Positions 35,510-47,284 of a stretch of DNA of 64,000 nt are shown here, one piece after another. This stretch comes from Henckelia pumila (taxonomy: Eukaryota; Streptophyta; Magnoliopsida; Lamiales; Gesneriaceae), in assembly GCF_033568475.1 (NCBI RefSeq), contig NW_027331831.1, positions 7,998,001 through 8,062,000 of the forward strand, written 5' to 3'. How positions within the stretch are numbered: the stretch's first letter is position 1; every line of letters starts with the position of its first letter. Under the pieces are notes generated by a model that worked only from the letters and a program-made list of their open reading frames with translations, made no database searches and had not been told where the DNA came from. Both the position numbers and the translations under genes were made by a program.

Positions 35510-38157
35510 TGTAACACCCGGTATTTTTAATTACATAAATCCGCCTGCATAATTAGGATATTTAATTATTTAAATTTATGATTTATGGGTTAAATAATTA
35601 TGTGAATTATTTATGCATGATTTAATTTATTTTTAAGCATTTAACCCATAATTAGTGATTTTTATGATTTTTAGTATTTTTATTATTTAATCGCGTAGAC
35701 GGGACCGTGGACGGACGAGATGACAACTTTCCACCCAAATTATTTTATGAGCCTTATTAGAGCCTTAAAATATTATTTTGAGTTTTATTATCTCAAAATT
35801 TTAAGTATTTAATTTTATATAATTTTAGGAGTCCTTTTTATTCAAAAATTAGCCAAAATATTGACTTTTTACTATTTTTAAAATTCCCCTAAAATTATAT
35901 TTCGAGATTTTATTTTATGTTTCAGATTTTAAAGGTTTCTTTTAGAATTTTAATTAAGTTATATTTTATATATATGTTATATTCTTAATTATATAATTAA
36001 TTACCCTATTTCCTAATTAAACTAAAACCTAAACCTACTAGCCGACCCCTTCCTCCTTTCCAAGCATCAGCCGACACCACCCCCATTCTCCATCTTCATC
36101 TTCATCTTCTTCCTCAAGCCAAGGTGACTCCATAGCTTTTTCGAAGGTTCCAAGCAGCCAAGACACCCCGTCGTCGTCCCGTCGTCCCGAAGCCCGTCGT
36201 ACACGCTTGTTGCTCTATAAATCGGTGAAAGGCATGATTTTCTTTCAAATTTTCGTGCCAATCAGATATCTATATTGTGTTGATGGTTTATGCATTAAAG
36301 CTTTCGAATTATTTCAGAAAAGGGTTGAAGGGTTCGAATTTTTCCATGCTTTGCTTCATGTTCACGTTTTTTTTGATATAGATTGGTCAAGGGCTGTTGG
36401 CAGATGTTCCTTGGGTCTGGTAGGGGCCTTGGGGTCGAACCATGACCGGGCTAAGGCTGGGTTGGGGCTCGGCCGAACAGGGTTAGGCTAGAAGGGCAAG
36501 AGGAGCGCAGGTTAGGGTTTCGGGATTATGGGTTCGGCTCGGTGGTTCCTGGTTGCATGAGGGTTGGGGCCTGGCTGGGTTAGGTCCGCCCGGACGTGGG
36601 CTACGTCCGGGCGGCGGCGCTCCGGCCAGGGGCGGCCGGAGCCGGCCGGCAGCAGGCCAAGAGGGCCTGCTGCTCACGGCCGAGAGGCTATGGGAGAGGG
36701 GGGATCGGGTTGGGCTAGGTTAGGGGTCTGGGTCGGGTCTGAGTGGTCCGGGTCGGGTCGGTTAGGTAGTGGGTCGGGTTAGTGAGTCCGGGTCCGAGTT
36801 TGGTGGGCCGGGCTCGAGTATTTTATTTTTAAAGTATTTTACAAATTTATGTGTTTTTGAGTCAAATAAGTTGAAATAAAATTATTTGGACTCCCAAATA
36901 ATTTTATTTGGACTTTTAAAATTTTAATTAAGTTAGTCTATTTATTTTATGGGCTTTTGGGCCCATAAAAGTTAATGGGCCAGTCTTTGGGTTTTTGGGC
37001 CCAATGGGCCAGTTTAAGTGTTATTGGGCTTAGTGTAATTTTAATGGGCTTTATTAATTTAATTGGGCTTAGAATAATTATTTGGGCTTAAATTTTGAAA
37101 TAATGGGCTTAAGTATGTTAATGGGCCAGTTTTAAGTTAATGGGCTTGAGTGTTAGGGCCAGCAGTCCAGGACCATCCATGAGAAAATTTGCATGTGTCC
37201 TGATTATATATTTAATTATTTTTATGCATTTGAGTTATTTTAATATTTATATGTTAATAAGAAATTAAATTAAATATATATGATGGACACACATTTTATT
37301 CAAGTACATGCATTCATGAAATAATATTTTATGCATGATTTAATGTTTAAGTTGAGCAATAAAAATATTTTATGTTGGAAGTTGAAGTAGTGTGACAATT
37401 TAAGGGGGATTCGTCCCCATATGATTGAAGGGCAGTTTACTGCCAATTTAAGAGGTGATTCGTCACCGGCCACGTACGTAGGTTTCCACGCTGATCAGTA
37501 TTTAATGTATGATTTAAGGTTACACTACGGATACAACCATGCTATGTTAGAAAATAAATTGCTCAATAATGTTATGTATTATGTTATGCATTATGTTTAT
37601 TTAAGTAAGTTATGTTATGTAATTTTTAAGCATGCTCATTCATGTATACGTATGTATTAGTATTAAATTGGTTTAAATTATTTTAAACCCTTGTTATGTT
37701 AGCATGTTGGGCCTCTAGGCTCACTACGCTGGTATGGTGCAGGTGAGTACGTTGAGGATGACATTGTACCCACCGGAGGCGAGGACTTATGAGCATGCAT
37801 GCAGTGGCCCCGTGACCGTGAAATATTCTGAGTCGCTATGCATGTTATTGTTCTTGTCAGCATGATACATTTTTATTATTTTCAGTGATTGAGGGTCTAG
37901 AATATTTATTTAATATTTTCAGTGCATGCAAACTTTTATTTACTTATGCAGTATATTTTTAATTAATGTTTGACTCAGATATTTATTATATTTTTAAGAA
38001 TGCAATTTTTATTTAAGTATTTAATTGTTTATTCATTTTAAATATTTTTTATTCTGTGCATATATGTATGGGCATATATGTACATATTTTATTTAGTAAG
38101 CATAAAAAAAAAAAAAAATTTCGCATATTTATTTATTATAGAGTTAGGGTCGTTTCA
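35510..38157 (+). repeat. 5' LTR of G2 (complete)
   Basis: 2648 bp, TG...CA. GC-rich patch at 36400-36800. Repeated TGGGCTT/GGGCC words at 36950-37150. The end CGTTTCA is followed two bases later by the PBS. Confidence 0.93.
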
Positions 38158-38159
38158 GT

Positions 38160-38171
38160 TGGTATCAGAGC
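38160..38171 (+). promoter_or_regulatory. Primer-binding site of G2 (initiator Met tRNA)
   Basis: TGGTATCAGAGC lies two bases after the 5' LTR. It is the complement of the plant initiator-methionine tRNA 3' end and primes reverse transcription. Confidence 0.93.
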
Positions 38172-38343
38172 ACGGTCCTCGGAGGGGTCCTCACTGCTAT
38201 GCGAGCTCGGAAATCCACGCTACCGGTCTGTAAGTTTTAAATGTTTATAGCATGATTTAATTTTTAGGATTTAAGTTAGTATTAATTTCAAAACACTTAG
38301 TTATGCATGGCGATTTACGTAAATAAATATGTGGTGGTGCAGA

Positions 38344-40512
38344 ATGCCTCCCAGACAGGTGAATCGACGTGGGAGACCTCCACATCCACCTCCACCTCCA
38401 CCGCCACCTCAGCAGCACCCCATGACAGCACTGGAGCAGGCCAGTGCCACGATGATGGCGGGTATTACTGCCTTGCTGGAGCAGCAGGCAGCCCGTCCCA
38501 GACTGTCCCACGAGGAGGACGTCGCCGAGAGGTTCCAGAAGAAGGGGCCTAAGGAGTTTCTGGGGACCACCGATCCGTTGGTGGCTGAGGGATGGATTCG
38601 ATCTTTGGAGTCCATCTTTGACTATATGGGGATCACAGACGCCGACAGGGTGAGCTGTGCTACATACATGATGCGAGGCGATGCAGCCTCATGGTGGGAG
38701 GGTGCAGTACGAGGAGTCCATCTACCTACTCTGACATGGGCTGAGTTCAGGCGTATCTTCTACGCCAAATATTTCACTGAGGATGTGCGCAGTCGCATGA
38801 TCCGAGAGTTCATGAGTCTCCGTCAGGGGGACAGATCTGTGGTGGAGTACATAAGCCAGTTTGAGAGGGGCTGTCGTTTTGTGCCCATGATTGCTGATAG
38901 TCCGCAGGAGAAGCTGCGACAGTTTGTTGAGGGCCTGAAGGCTGAGATCAGGCATGACGTGCGCATGGCAGACGTGTTTACATATGAGTCTGCAGTCAGC
39001 AGGGCTTTGCGTTCTGAGGAGGGTCGGAGAGCGATCCAGAGAGAGCAGCAGGGTAAGAGGCAGTTTGTGCAGACAGGGTATCAGCGACCATCTTTGCAGC
39101 CACCTGCGAAGAAGCAGTATACAGGGCCGGCTAAGGGCCCGAATCAGCAGCAGAGGCCACAGCAGCAGAGGCCGCAGCAGCAGCAGAGGGGCGGGGCCCC
39201 TAATGCCATAGCTCATCCCATTTGCCCGAAGTGCCAGAAGATGCATTCGGGACCTTGCCTATTGGGAGCAGGAGTTTGCTTCCACTGCAGAGAGCCGGGG
39301 CATCAGATTGCTAACTTTCCCAGGAAGAAGAACACCGCTGGTAGGGTGTTCGTGATGCAGGCTGAGGAGGTCGATCCAGACACCTCCTTGATCACCGGGA
39401 GAATTCTAGTTGGAGGCAACTCCACGTTTGCGTTGCTAGATTCAGGGGCTACGCATTCGTTTATCTCCCTGGAGTTTATCAGGCGGGTAGGCATCACACC
39501 TGAGAGTAGTGACAGCGGGTATGATGTTACTATGCCGTCAGGGCAGATTATGTCTACCTCGAAGGTTATTCGAGGACTGGAGTTAGAGCTGCAGGGACAC
39601 TCCATTCGAGCAGATGTAGTAGTCTTGCCTTTGAGTGGTTTTGATCTTATTTTGGGTATGGACTGGTTGACAGTCAATGGAGCTTCGATTGATTTTCGTC
39701 GGAGATCAGTGTCAGTGAGACCTACAGGGGGCGACCCGTTCACTTTTCATGCATCTCAGAGCAGTGATATTCCTCAGGTGATATCCTATATTCAGGCGAG
39801 GAAGTTGTTGAGACGGGGTTGCCAGGGGTTTCTAGCGAGTATTGTCACGACTTCAGAGCCATCTAGCAGATCATTATCAGAGTTAGAGGTGGTTCGTGAC
39901 TTTCCGGATGTCTTTCCGGAGGATGTGGCAGGGATCCCACCAGTGAGAGAGGTGGAGTTCAGTATTGACTTAGTGCCAGACACCGTGCCTATCTCTAAGG
40001 CACCGTACAGGCTTGCTCCTACCGAGATGAAAGAGTTGAAGGAGCAGATACAGGAGTTGTTAGAGAAAGACTTCGTTCGACCTAGCTTTTCTCCTTGGGG
40101 AGCTCCGGTGTTGTTTGTGAAGAAGAAGGATGGCAGTATGAGACTGTGCATCGATTACCGAGAGTTTAACAGAGTCACAGTGAAGAACAAGTATCCACTG
40201 CCGAGGATAGAGGACTTGTTTGACCAGTTGCAGGGAGCTTCAGTGTTCTCCAAGATCGATCTGCGATCTGGTTACCATCAGTTGCGTGTTAGGGATGCAG
40301 ATGTGTCCAAGACTGCTTTCCGGACACGATATGGGCATTACGAGTTCTTGGTGATGCCATTTGGGTTGACCAATGCTCCAGCGGTTTTCATGGATCTCAT
40401 GAACCGAGTCTTTCAGCCATATCTGGATCAGTTCATCATAGTCTTTATTGATGATATTTTGATCTATTCTAGGAGCATAGACAGCACCTTCAGACCGCAT
40501 TGCAGACTTTGA
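38344..40512 (+). pseudogene. G2 gag-protease-RT frame, ends in a frameshift
   Basis: Starts at the ATG giving [10 protein letters not shown]; the ATG at 38329 is in frame but not the family start. Seen: Retrotrans_gag core (about 38570-38990, with WWEGAVRG and FSLRQGD-like words), a Gln-rich linker, a zinc knuckle at about 39277-39318 whose last Cys is Phe ([14 protein letters not shown]), protease ([10 protein letters not shown], about 39434), and reverse transcriptase with [14 protein letters not shown] and the catalytic FIDD (about 40447). The frame then runs into a TGA at 40510-40512, while the conserved continuation lies in another frame from 40473. The identical break exists in G1. Confidence 0.9.
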
Positions 40513-42455
40513 GGGAGCATCGGTTGTATGCCAAGTTCAGCAAGTGCGAGTTTTGGCTTGAGCAGGTGGCATTTCTTGGTCACATTATTTCGAGAGATGG
40601 AGTTGCAGTCGATCAGTCTAAGGTGGAGGCAGTGCAGAATTGGGGCATTCCGAAGAATGCTTCAGAGATTCGCAGTTTCTTGGGTTTGGCCGGATACTAC
40701 AGGAAGTTCATCAAGGGTTTTTCCTCTATTGCAGTACCCTTGACTTCCTTGACCAAGAAGAATGCGAAGTTTATATGGAGTTCAGACTGTCAGAGGAGCT
40801 TCGATCAGCTGAAGGAAGCACTCACTACAGCACCAGTGTTAGCGATGACAGTACCACATGAGGAGTTAGTGGTTTACACCGACGCGTCTAAACTTGGTTT
40901 AGGCGCAGTGCTTATGCAGTGTGGTAAGGTTATTGCGTATGCGTCGAGACAGTTGAAGATTCATGAGCAGAACTACCCGACGCATGACTTGGAGTTGGCA
41001 GCAGTGGTCTTCGCTTTGAAAATCTGGAGGCACTATCTTTACGGCGAGAAGTGCAAGATTTTCACCGATCACAAGAGCCTCAAGTACTTCTTCACCCAGA
41101 AGGAGTTGAACATGAGACAGCGCAGATGGTTGGAGTTGGTGAAGGACTATGATTGTGACATTAGCTACCATCCGGGTAAAGCTAATGTAGTGGCCGATGC
41201 TTTGAGTCGGAAGTCATCAGTGGTAACATGTTTGACTGTGAAGTTACCACTACAGACCGAGATTCAGAGATTTGGTTTGGAGTGCTATCCGAGTGGCCAT
41301 GCACCGAGCTTGTCAGTGTTGACGGTGCAACCAGTTCTGCGAGATCGGATTAGAGAGGGGCAGTCCACTGATGAGGAATTACAGCGATGGAGACAGAGAG
41401 ATGAGGCTAGAGGAAATCTCTTATATACAGTGGAGGATGGCATCGTTCAGTACCGTGGGAGGATGTGGGTACCGAACATCGATCAGTTGCGAGCTGAGAT
41501 TTTGACAGAGGCTCACGCATCTCCGTACTCCATTCACCCCGGAAGTACGAAGATGTACAAGGACTTGCAACTATTGTATTGGTGGCCCGGGATGAAGAGT
41601 GACATCGGGAGAGTGGTGTCAGAGTGCTTGACTTGTCAGCAAGTCAAGGCAGAGCATCAGCGTCCAGCGGGACTTCTTAGACCTCTCCCCATTCCGGAAT
41701 GGAAGTGGGAGAACATTACGATGGACTTCGTGGTTGGCTTACCGAGGAGTACCAGAGGGTGTACAGCGATTTGGGTGATTGTGGATAGACTCACCAAGTC
41801 AGCTCATTTCTTGCCGGTAAAGACTACTTACACCTTGACACAGTATGCAGAGCTTTACATCAGAGAAATTGTTAGACTGCATGGCATACCAGTGTCTATC
41901 GTGTCAGACAGAGATCCGAGGTTCACCTCAGCGTTTTGGAAGAGTCTGCACACAGCCTTGGGGACTAGACTTTTGTTCAGTACAGCTTTTCATCCCCAGA
42001 CAGATGGTCAGTCCGAGAGAGTGATCCAGGTTCTCGAGGATCTTCTGAGAGCTTGTGTTATCGATTTTCGAGGATCTTGGGAGACTAGACTGCCATTAGT
42101 GGAGTTTACCTATAACAACAGCTTTCAGTCGTCTATAGGTATGGCTCCATATGCAGCACTCTACGGGAGGAGATGCAGATCTCCGGTGCATTGGGATGAG
42201 GTTGGAGAGAGGATTTTGTTGGGTCCAGAGATTGTGCAGCAGACAGCTGACATTGTGACGCAGATTCGAGACAGGATGAGGACAGCGCAGAGTCGGCAGA
42301 AGAGTTATGCGGATGCCAGACGACGCGATTTGGAGTTCGCGGTAGGTGATCACGTATTCCTGAAGGTGTCACCTATGAAGGGAGTAGCGCGTTTTGGGCG
42401 GAGAGGCAAGCTTAATCCGAGATATATAGAGCCAGCAGTCCAGGACCATCCATGA
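40473..42455 (+). pseudogene. G2 RNase H and truncated integrase frame
   Basis: Continues pol in a second frame. It carries the connection ([11 protein letters not shown]), RNase H ([14 protein letters not shown], about 40873; [18 protein letters not shown]), the integrase HHCC region ([11 protein letters not shown]...CLTCQQVK, about 41536-41646), then the core: first Asp ([10 protein letters not shown], about 41721), second Asp ([10 protein letters not shown], about 41898), Glu ([12 protein letters not shown], about 42002). It is cut at about 42429 by the deletion. The last eight residues to 42455 are LTR-derived. Chromodomain absent. Confidence 0.9.
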
Positions 42456-43431
42456 GAAAATTTGCATGTGTCCTGATTATATATTTAATTATTTTTATGC
42501 ATTTGAGTTATTTTAATATTTATATGTTAATAAGAAATTAAATTAAATATATATGATGGACACACATTTTATTCAAGTACATGCATTCATGAAATAATAT
42601 TTTATGCATGATTTAATGTTTAAGTTGAGCAATAAAAATATTTTATGTTGGAAGTTGAAGTAGTGTGACAATTTAAGGGGGATTCGTCCCCATATGATTG
42701 AAGGGCAGTTTACTGCCAATTTAAGAGGTGATTCGTCACCGGCCACGTACGTAGGTTTCCACGCTGATCAGTATTTAATGTATGATTTAAGGTTACACTA
42801 CGGATACAACCATGCTATGTTAGAAAATAAATTGCTCAATAATGTTATGTATTATGTTATGCATTATGTTTATTTAAGTAAGTTATGTTATGTAATTTTT
42901 AAGCATGCTCATTCATGTATACGTATGTATTAGTATTAAATTGGTTTAAATTATTTTAAACCCTTGTTATGTTAGCATGTTGGGCCTCTAGGCTCACTAC
43001 GCTGGTATGGTGCAGGTGAGTACGTTGAGGATGACATTGTACCCACCGGAGGCGAGGACGTATGAGCATGCATGCAGTGGCCCCGTGACCGTGAAATATT
43101 CTGAGTCGCTATGCATGTTATTGTTCTTGTCAGCATGATTCATTTTTATTATTTTCAGTGATTGAGGGTCTAGAATATTTATTTAATATTTTCAGTGCAT
43201 GCAAACTTTTATTTACTTATGCAGTATATTTTTAATTAATGTTTGACTCAGATATTTATTATATTTTTAAGAATGCAATTTTTATTTAAGTATTTAATTG
43301 TTTATTCATTTTAAATATTTTTTATTCTGTGCATATATGTATGGGCATATATGTACATATTTTATTTAGTAAGCATAAAAAAAAAAAAAATTTTCCGCAT
43401 ATTTATTTATTATAGAGTTAGGGTCGTTTCA
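42431..43431 (+). repeat. 3' LTR of G2 (truncated)
   Basis: 1001 bp matching 37158-38157. Differences seen: T37787 versus G, A37867 versus T, and the poly-A/T tract near the end. The missing 1648 bp are the LTR start, normally next to the PPT. Confidence 0.95.
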
Positions 43432-45508
43432 CGGTACGCACACACGACCACGGTACTGAATAATACCATCACTGACAGAAAAAATAAGATTGCCCTTGGC
43501 CTCATCCTTCTGCCTCAATCGCTGCAACTCCTCATCGGCAGGCTGTCCATCCCTGATACGATCTCGAAGATTCGGTTGTACTACTAACACTGACAAACTC
43601 GGTGCGTGACCGCCCGAATAGTACTCCAAACCAAATCTCTGAATCTCCTCCTGTAGTGGCAACTGTACTGTCAAATAGGATACCACTGAAGTCTTCTGAC
43701 TCAACGCATCAGCCATCACATTAGCCTTACCCGGATGGTAGCTAATGTCACAGTCGTAGTCCCTCACTAATTCCAACCATCGGCGCTGTCTCATGTTCAA
43801 CTCCTTCTGAGTGAAGAAGTACTTGAGACTCTTGTGGTCCGTGAAAATCTTGCACTTTTCACCGTACAAATAGTGCCTCCAGATCTTCAAAGCAAAAATC
43901 ACTGCTGCTAGCTCCAAGTCATGCGTCGGATAGTTCTGCTCATGAATCTTCAACTGTCTCGACGCATAGGCAATGACTCGGTCACTCTGCATCAATACGG
44001 TGCCTAACCCTAGCTTAGACGCGTCCGTGTAAACCACTAACTCCTCATGTGGAACAGGCATCGCCAACACTGGCGCAGATGTGAGTGCTTCCTTAAGTCG
44101 ATCGAAGCTCCTCTGACAGTCTGAACTCCATACAAACTTCGCATTTTTCTTGGTCAAGGAAGTCAAGGGTACTGCAATAGAAGAAAAGCCCTTGATGAAC
44201 TTCCGGTAGTAGCCTGCTAAACCCAAGAAATTGCGAATCTCTGAAGCATTCTTTGGAATTCCCCAATCTTGCACTGCCTGTACCTTCATCTGATCCACTG
44301 CTATCCCATCTCTCGAAACTATACGGCCAAGAAACGCCACCTGCTCTAGTCAAAACTCGCACTTACTGAATTTTGCATACAGTCGATGCTCCCTTAAAGT
44401 CTGCAATGTTGTCTGCAAGTGCTGTCTATGCTCCTCGAGTAGATCAAGATATCATCAATGAAGACTATGATAAACTGATCTAAGTACGGCTGAAATACGC
44501 GGTTCATGAGATCCATGAAGACCGCTGGAGCATTGGTCAATCCAAACGGCATTACTAAGAACTCGTAATGCCCATAGCGTGTCCGGAAAGCAGTCTTGGT
44601 CACATCTGCATCTCTGATCCTCAACTGATGATATCCAGATCGCAGATCGATCTTAGAGAACACCGAAGCTCCCTGTAACTGATCAAACAAATCTTCAATC
44701 CTCGGCAGTAGATACTTGTTCTTCACAGTGACCCTGTTGAGCTCTCGGTAATCGATGCAAAGTCTCATGCTACCATCCTTTTTCTTCACAAACAACACTG
44801 GAGCTCCCCAAGGAGAAAAGCTAGGACGAATAAAGCCCTTCTCCAACAACTCTTGAATCTGCTCCTTCAACTCTTTCATCTCGGTAGGGGCAAGTCGATA
44901 CGGTGCCTTAGAGATAGGCACAGTACCTGGTATCAGATCAATACTGAACTCCACCTCTTTAGCTGGTGGAACTCCCGAAACGTCATTCGGAAAGACATCT
45001 GAAGAGTCACGAACCACCTCTATATCTGACAATGATCTGTTGGGTGGTTCTGATGAAGTGACCACACTGGCGAGAAACCCCTGGCAACCACGTCTCAATA
45101 ACTTCCTCGCACGTGTATAAGAAATCACAGGCGAGATCTCACTGCTCGGAGATGCATAGAAAACAAACTGGTCGCCCTCCTCTGGTTTCACTGCCACTGT
45201 TCTCTGCCGGAAATCAATCACTGCACCATTGACCGACAGCCAATCCATACCCAAAATCAAATCGAATCCGGTCAACGGTAAGACCACTAAATCTACCCTG
45301 ACGGTGCGCCCCTGTAAATCCATCTCCAAGCCTCTGCAGATACTAGTGGTAGAAAGAACCTGTCCAGACGGCATAGTTACATCATACCCTGTTTCAGCAA
45401 CCTCGGGCTTAATGCCTATCCGTCTGATAAAATCCAGGGAGATAAACGAATGCGTAGCTCCCAAATCTAGCAACGCATACGTGGAGTTTTCTCCTATTAG
45501 AATTCTCC
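43432..45508 (-). pseudogene. G1 protease, reverse transcriptase and RNase H
   Basis: Minus strand, from the intron acceptor at 45508. Seen: protease ([13 protein letters not shown], where the usual DSG has become DLG), RT ([14 protein letters not shown], catalytic FIDD near 44460), the same frame break as in G2 after the RT (frame ends at 44394), a TGA in place of Trp at 44350-44352, then RNase H ([22 protein letters not shown]) running to the G2 insertion. The protease change would itself inactivate the enzyme. Confidence 0.88.
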
Positions 45509-45699
45509 CTGCACGCAGAAAATCCCAACAATCGCATACTAAACTTACTCTCTCCCAATAAAAGTTATAAAATATTTCTCTTAATTAAACACAAGTAATA
45601 AATACATCTTACTCTAATCATGCAATCAGGCAACCCATGCAAATTAAAATCATGAAGTAAATTCCCAAAAATTTCTTAAAAGAATAAGTTAGGATATAC
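45509..45699 (-). other. 191-nt spliceosomal-type intron inside G1 gag-pol
   Basis: Minus strand: donor ATCG|GTATATCC (45700/45699), acceptor GCGTGCAG|GGAGAA (45509/45508). The interior is AT-rich and lacks terminal inverted repeats or a TSD. Splicing keeps the frame exactly, and G2 has the same codons joined with no gap (about 39388-39400). Unspliced, gag terminates four codons into the intron. Confidence 0.8.
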
Positions 45700-46747
45700 C
45701 GATAATTAAGGAGGTATCTGGGTCTGCCTCCTCCGCCTGTATGGCAAACACCCGCCCAGTGGTGTTCTTCTTCCTTGGGCAGTTGTATGCCACATGCCCT
45801 GGATCCTTGCAGTGGTAGCAAATGTTGGAACCGATTAAACACTGACCTGAGTGAGCCCTATGACATTGTGGGCACAAGGGAACTACTCCTGTCTTAGGGG
45901 CCCCGCCCCTCTGCTGCAGCTGTGGCTGACGCCCCTGAGGCCTCTGCTGCTGTCCCTGCTGATTCGGGCTCTTAGACGGCCCAGTAAACTGCTTCTTTGC
46001 AGGAGGCTGCGAAGATGGTCGATAAGCTCCTGGCTGAAACTGCCTCTTGCCCTGCTGTTCCCTCTGCATCTCACATCTCCCTTCTTCAGAACGCAATTCT
46101 TGGCTAACTGCCGCCTCATAAGTAGTGACATCCAACATGCGAACATCATGCTTGATGTCAGCCCGCAATCCATCCACAAACTGTCTCAACTTATCCGGTG
46201 AACTGTCAGCAATAAGAGGCACGAAGCGACACCCTCTCTCGAATTGGGTGATGTAATCCACCACAGACTTGTCCCCCTGACGGAGACTCATGAACTCCTG
46301 GATCATGCGGCTGCGCACATCCTCAGTGAAATACTTGGCATAGAACATACATCTGAACTCTATCCAAGTCAACAAAGGTAGATTCACGCCTCGAACAGCG
46401 CCTTCCCACCAAGAGGTTGCATCACCTCTCATCATATACACCGCACATTTGACCCTATCAGCATCTGTGATCCCCATGTAGTCTAATATTGAATCCAGTG
46501 ATCGAATCCACCCCTCAGCAATGAGTGGATCAGTGGTGCCAGTAAACTCCTTTGGTCCCTTTTTTTGGAACCGCTCTGCCACATCCTCATCGTGTGAAAG
46601 CCTCGAAAGTGCCGTCTGCTACTCCAACAGAGCAGTAATACCAGACATCATATTCGCATTGGCCTGCTCCAATGTTGAAAGAGGGTTCTGTGGAGGTGGA
46701 GGTGGAGGTGGAGGTCCCCCGCGTCTGTTAACCTGTCTTGGAGGCAT
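45700..46747 (-). pseudogene. G1 gag
   Basis: Minus strand from the ATG at 46747 ([10 protein letters not shown] start shared with G2). A TAG replaces a Gln codon at 46622-46620. The frame is open from 46582 onward with the Retrotrans_gag core ([15 protein letters not shown]-like, FERGCRFVP), a Gln/Pro-rich linker and an intact zinc knuckle (CYHCKDPGHVAYNC at about 45810-45770). It ends at 45689 just inside the intron if unspliced. Confidence 0.87.
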
Positions 46748-46936
46748 TCTGCACCACCACATATTTCTTTACGTAAATCGCAATGCGTAACTTAAGGGTT
46801 CTAAAACTTTTCTAACATGAAAATCTTAAATCATTACATATGCTCCTTATAATTCATCTGAAAAAATTTAAAACTTACAGACCGATAGTAGGATTTCTGA
46901 GCTTCACGTGGCAGTAGGACACCCTCTAAGGACCGC

Positions 46937-46948
46937 ACTCTGATACCA
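46937..46948 (-). promoter_or_regulatory. Primer-binding site of G1
   Basis: On the minus strand, TGGTATCAGAGT lies two bases inside the 5' LTR end. It matches the initiator-Met tRNA 3' end with one mismatch at the last position. Confidence 0.85.
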
Positions 46949-46950
46949 AT

Positions 46951-47284
46951 TGAAACGTCTACTACTAATAAATGCGGAAATTTATTTTTTTTTAAAAATA
47001 ATACTATACATATATGTATAAACATAAAAGAAATAATATTACTACATAAAAATAACTTAATTAATTGCTGAAAATATCCTTATGCAAGAAATAAAAATAC
47101 TAAGTTTGATAATTCAAAATTCCCATAAATAAAATAATAAAAAGAAGAACTTGTTTAAAAACTCAGCATAATAAAATAAATATTTCTTAAATATCAACTA
47201 AAATCTGCGACGGTCACGGGGTCCACTACCAGCTCGCTCATACGTCCTCGCCACGGTAGGAGCAACATCAAAATCATCTGACTC
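46951..47284 (-). repeat. 5' LTR remnant of G1
   Basis: Only the inner 334 bp remain (ends CGTTTCA at 46951). It matches 31597-31945 of the 3' LTR and stops abruptly at ATCTGACTCA, after which CACTA-internal DNA begins. Confidence 0.88.

Larger units (their letters stand above)
35510..43431 (+). mobile_element. Ty3/gypsy Tekay-type chromovirus G2, inserted in G1
   Basis: 7922-bp plus-strand element running from TGTAACACCC to CGTTTCA. It is flanked by the 5-bp TSD CGGTA (35505-35509 and 43432-43436), which interrupts the G1 pol frame between the RNase H and integrase parts. It has a complete 5' LTR, PBS, gag-pol and a truncated 3' LTR. A deletion at 42430/42431 joins mid-integrase straight into the LTR, removing the integrase C-terminus, chromodomain, PPT and 1648 bp of LTR. 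The remaining LTR kilobase differs from the 5' LTR by about two substitutions plus a homopolymer difference, so the insertion is recent. Confidence 0.95.
31597..47284 (-). mobile_element. Ty3/gypsy Tekay-type chromovirus G1, split by G2
   Basis: Minus-strand element made of 31597-35509 and 43432-47284. Order in its own orientation: truncated 5' LTR (47284-46951), PBS, gag (46747), intron, protease-RT-RNase H, [G2 insertion], integrase with chromodomain, PPT, complete 3' LTR (34172-31597). A C-terminal chromodomain in integrase places it in the chromoviruses; the gag style (MPPRQ..., Gln-rich linker, one CCHC) fits Tekay/Del. It carries at least three stop codons and a frameshift, so it is dead. 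Its 5' LTR outer part is deleted together with the 5' part of the host copia element. Confidence 0.9.

Noticed and set aside
37421-42933. Two identical 79-residue ORFs at 37421 and 42694
   Set aside because: They are the 5' and 3' LTR copies of G2, not duplicated genes.
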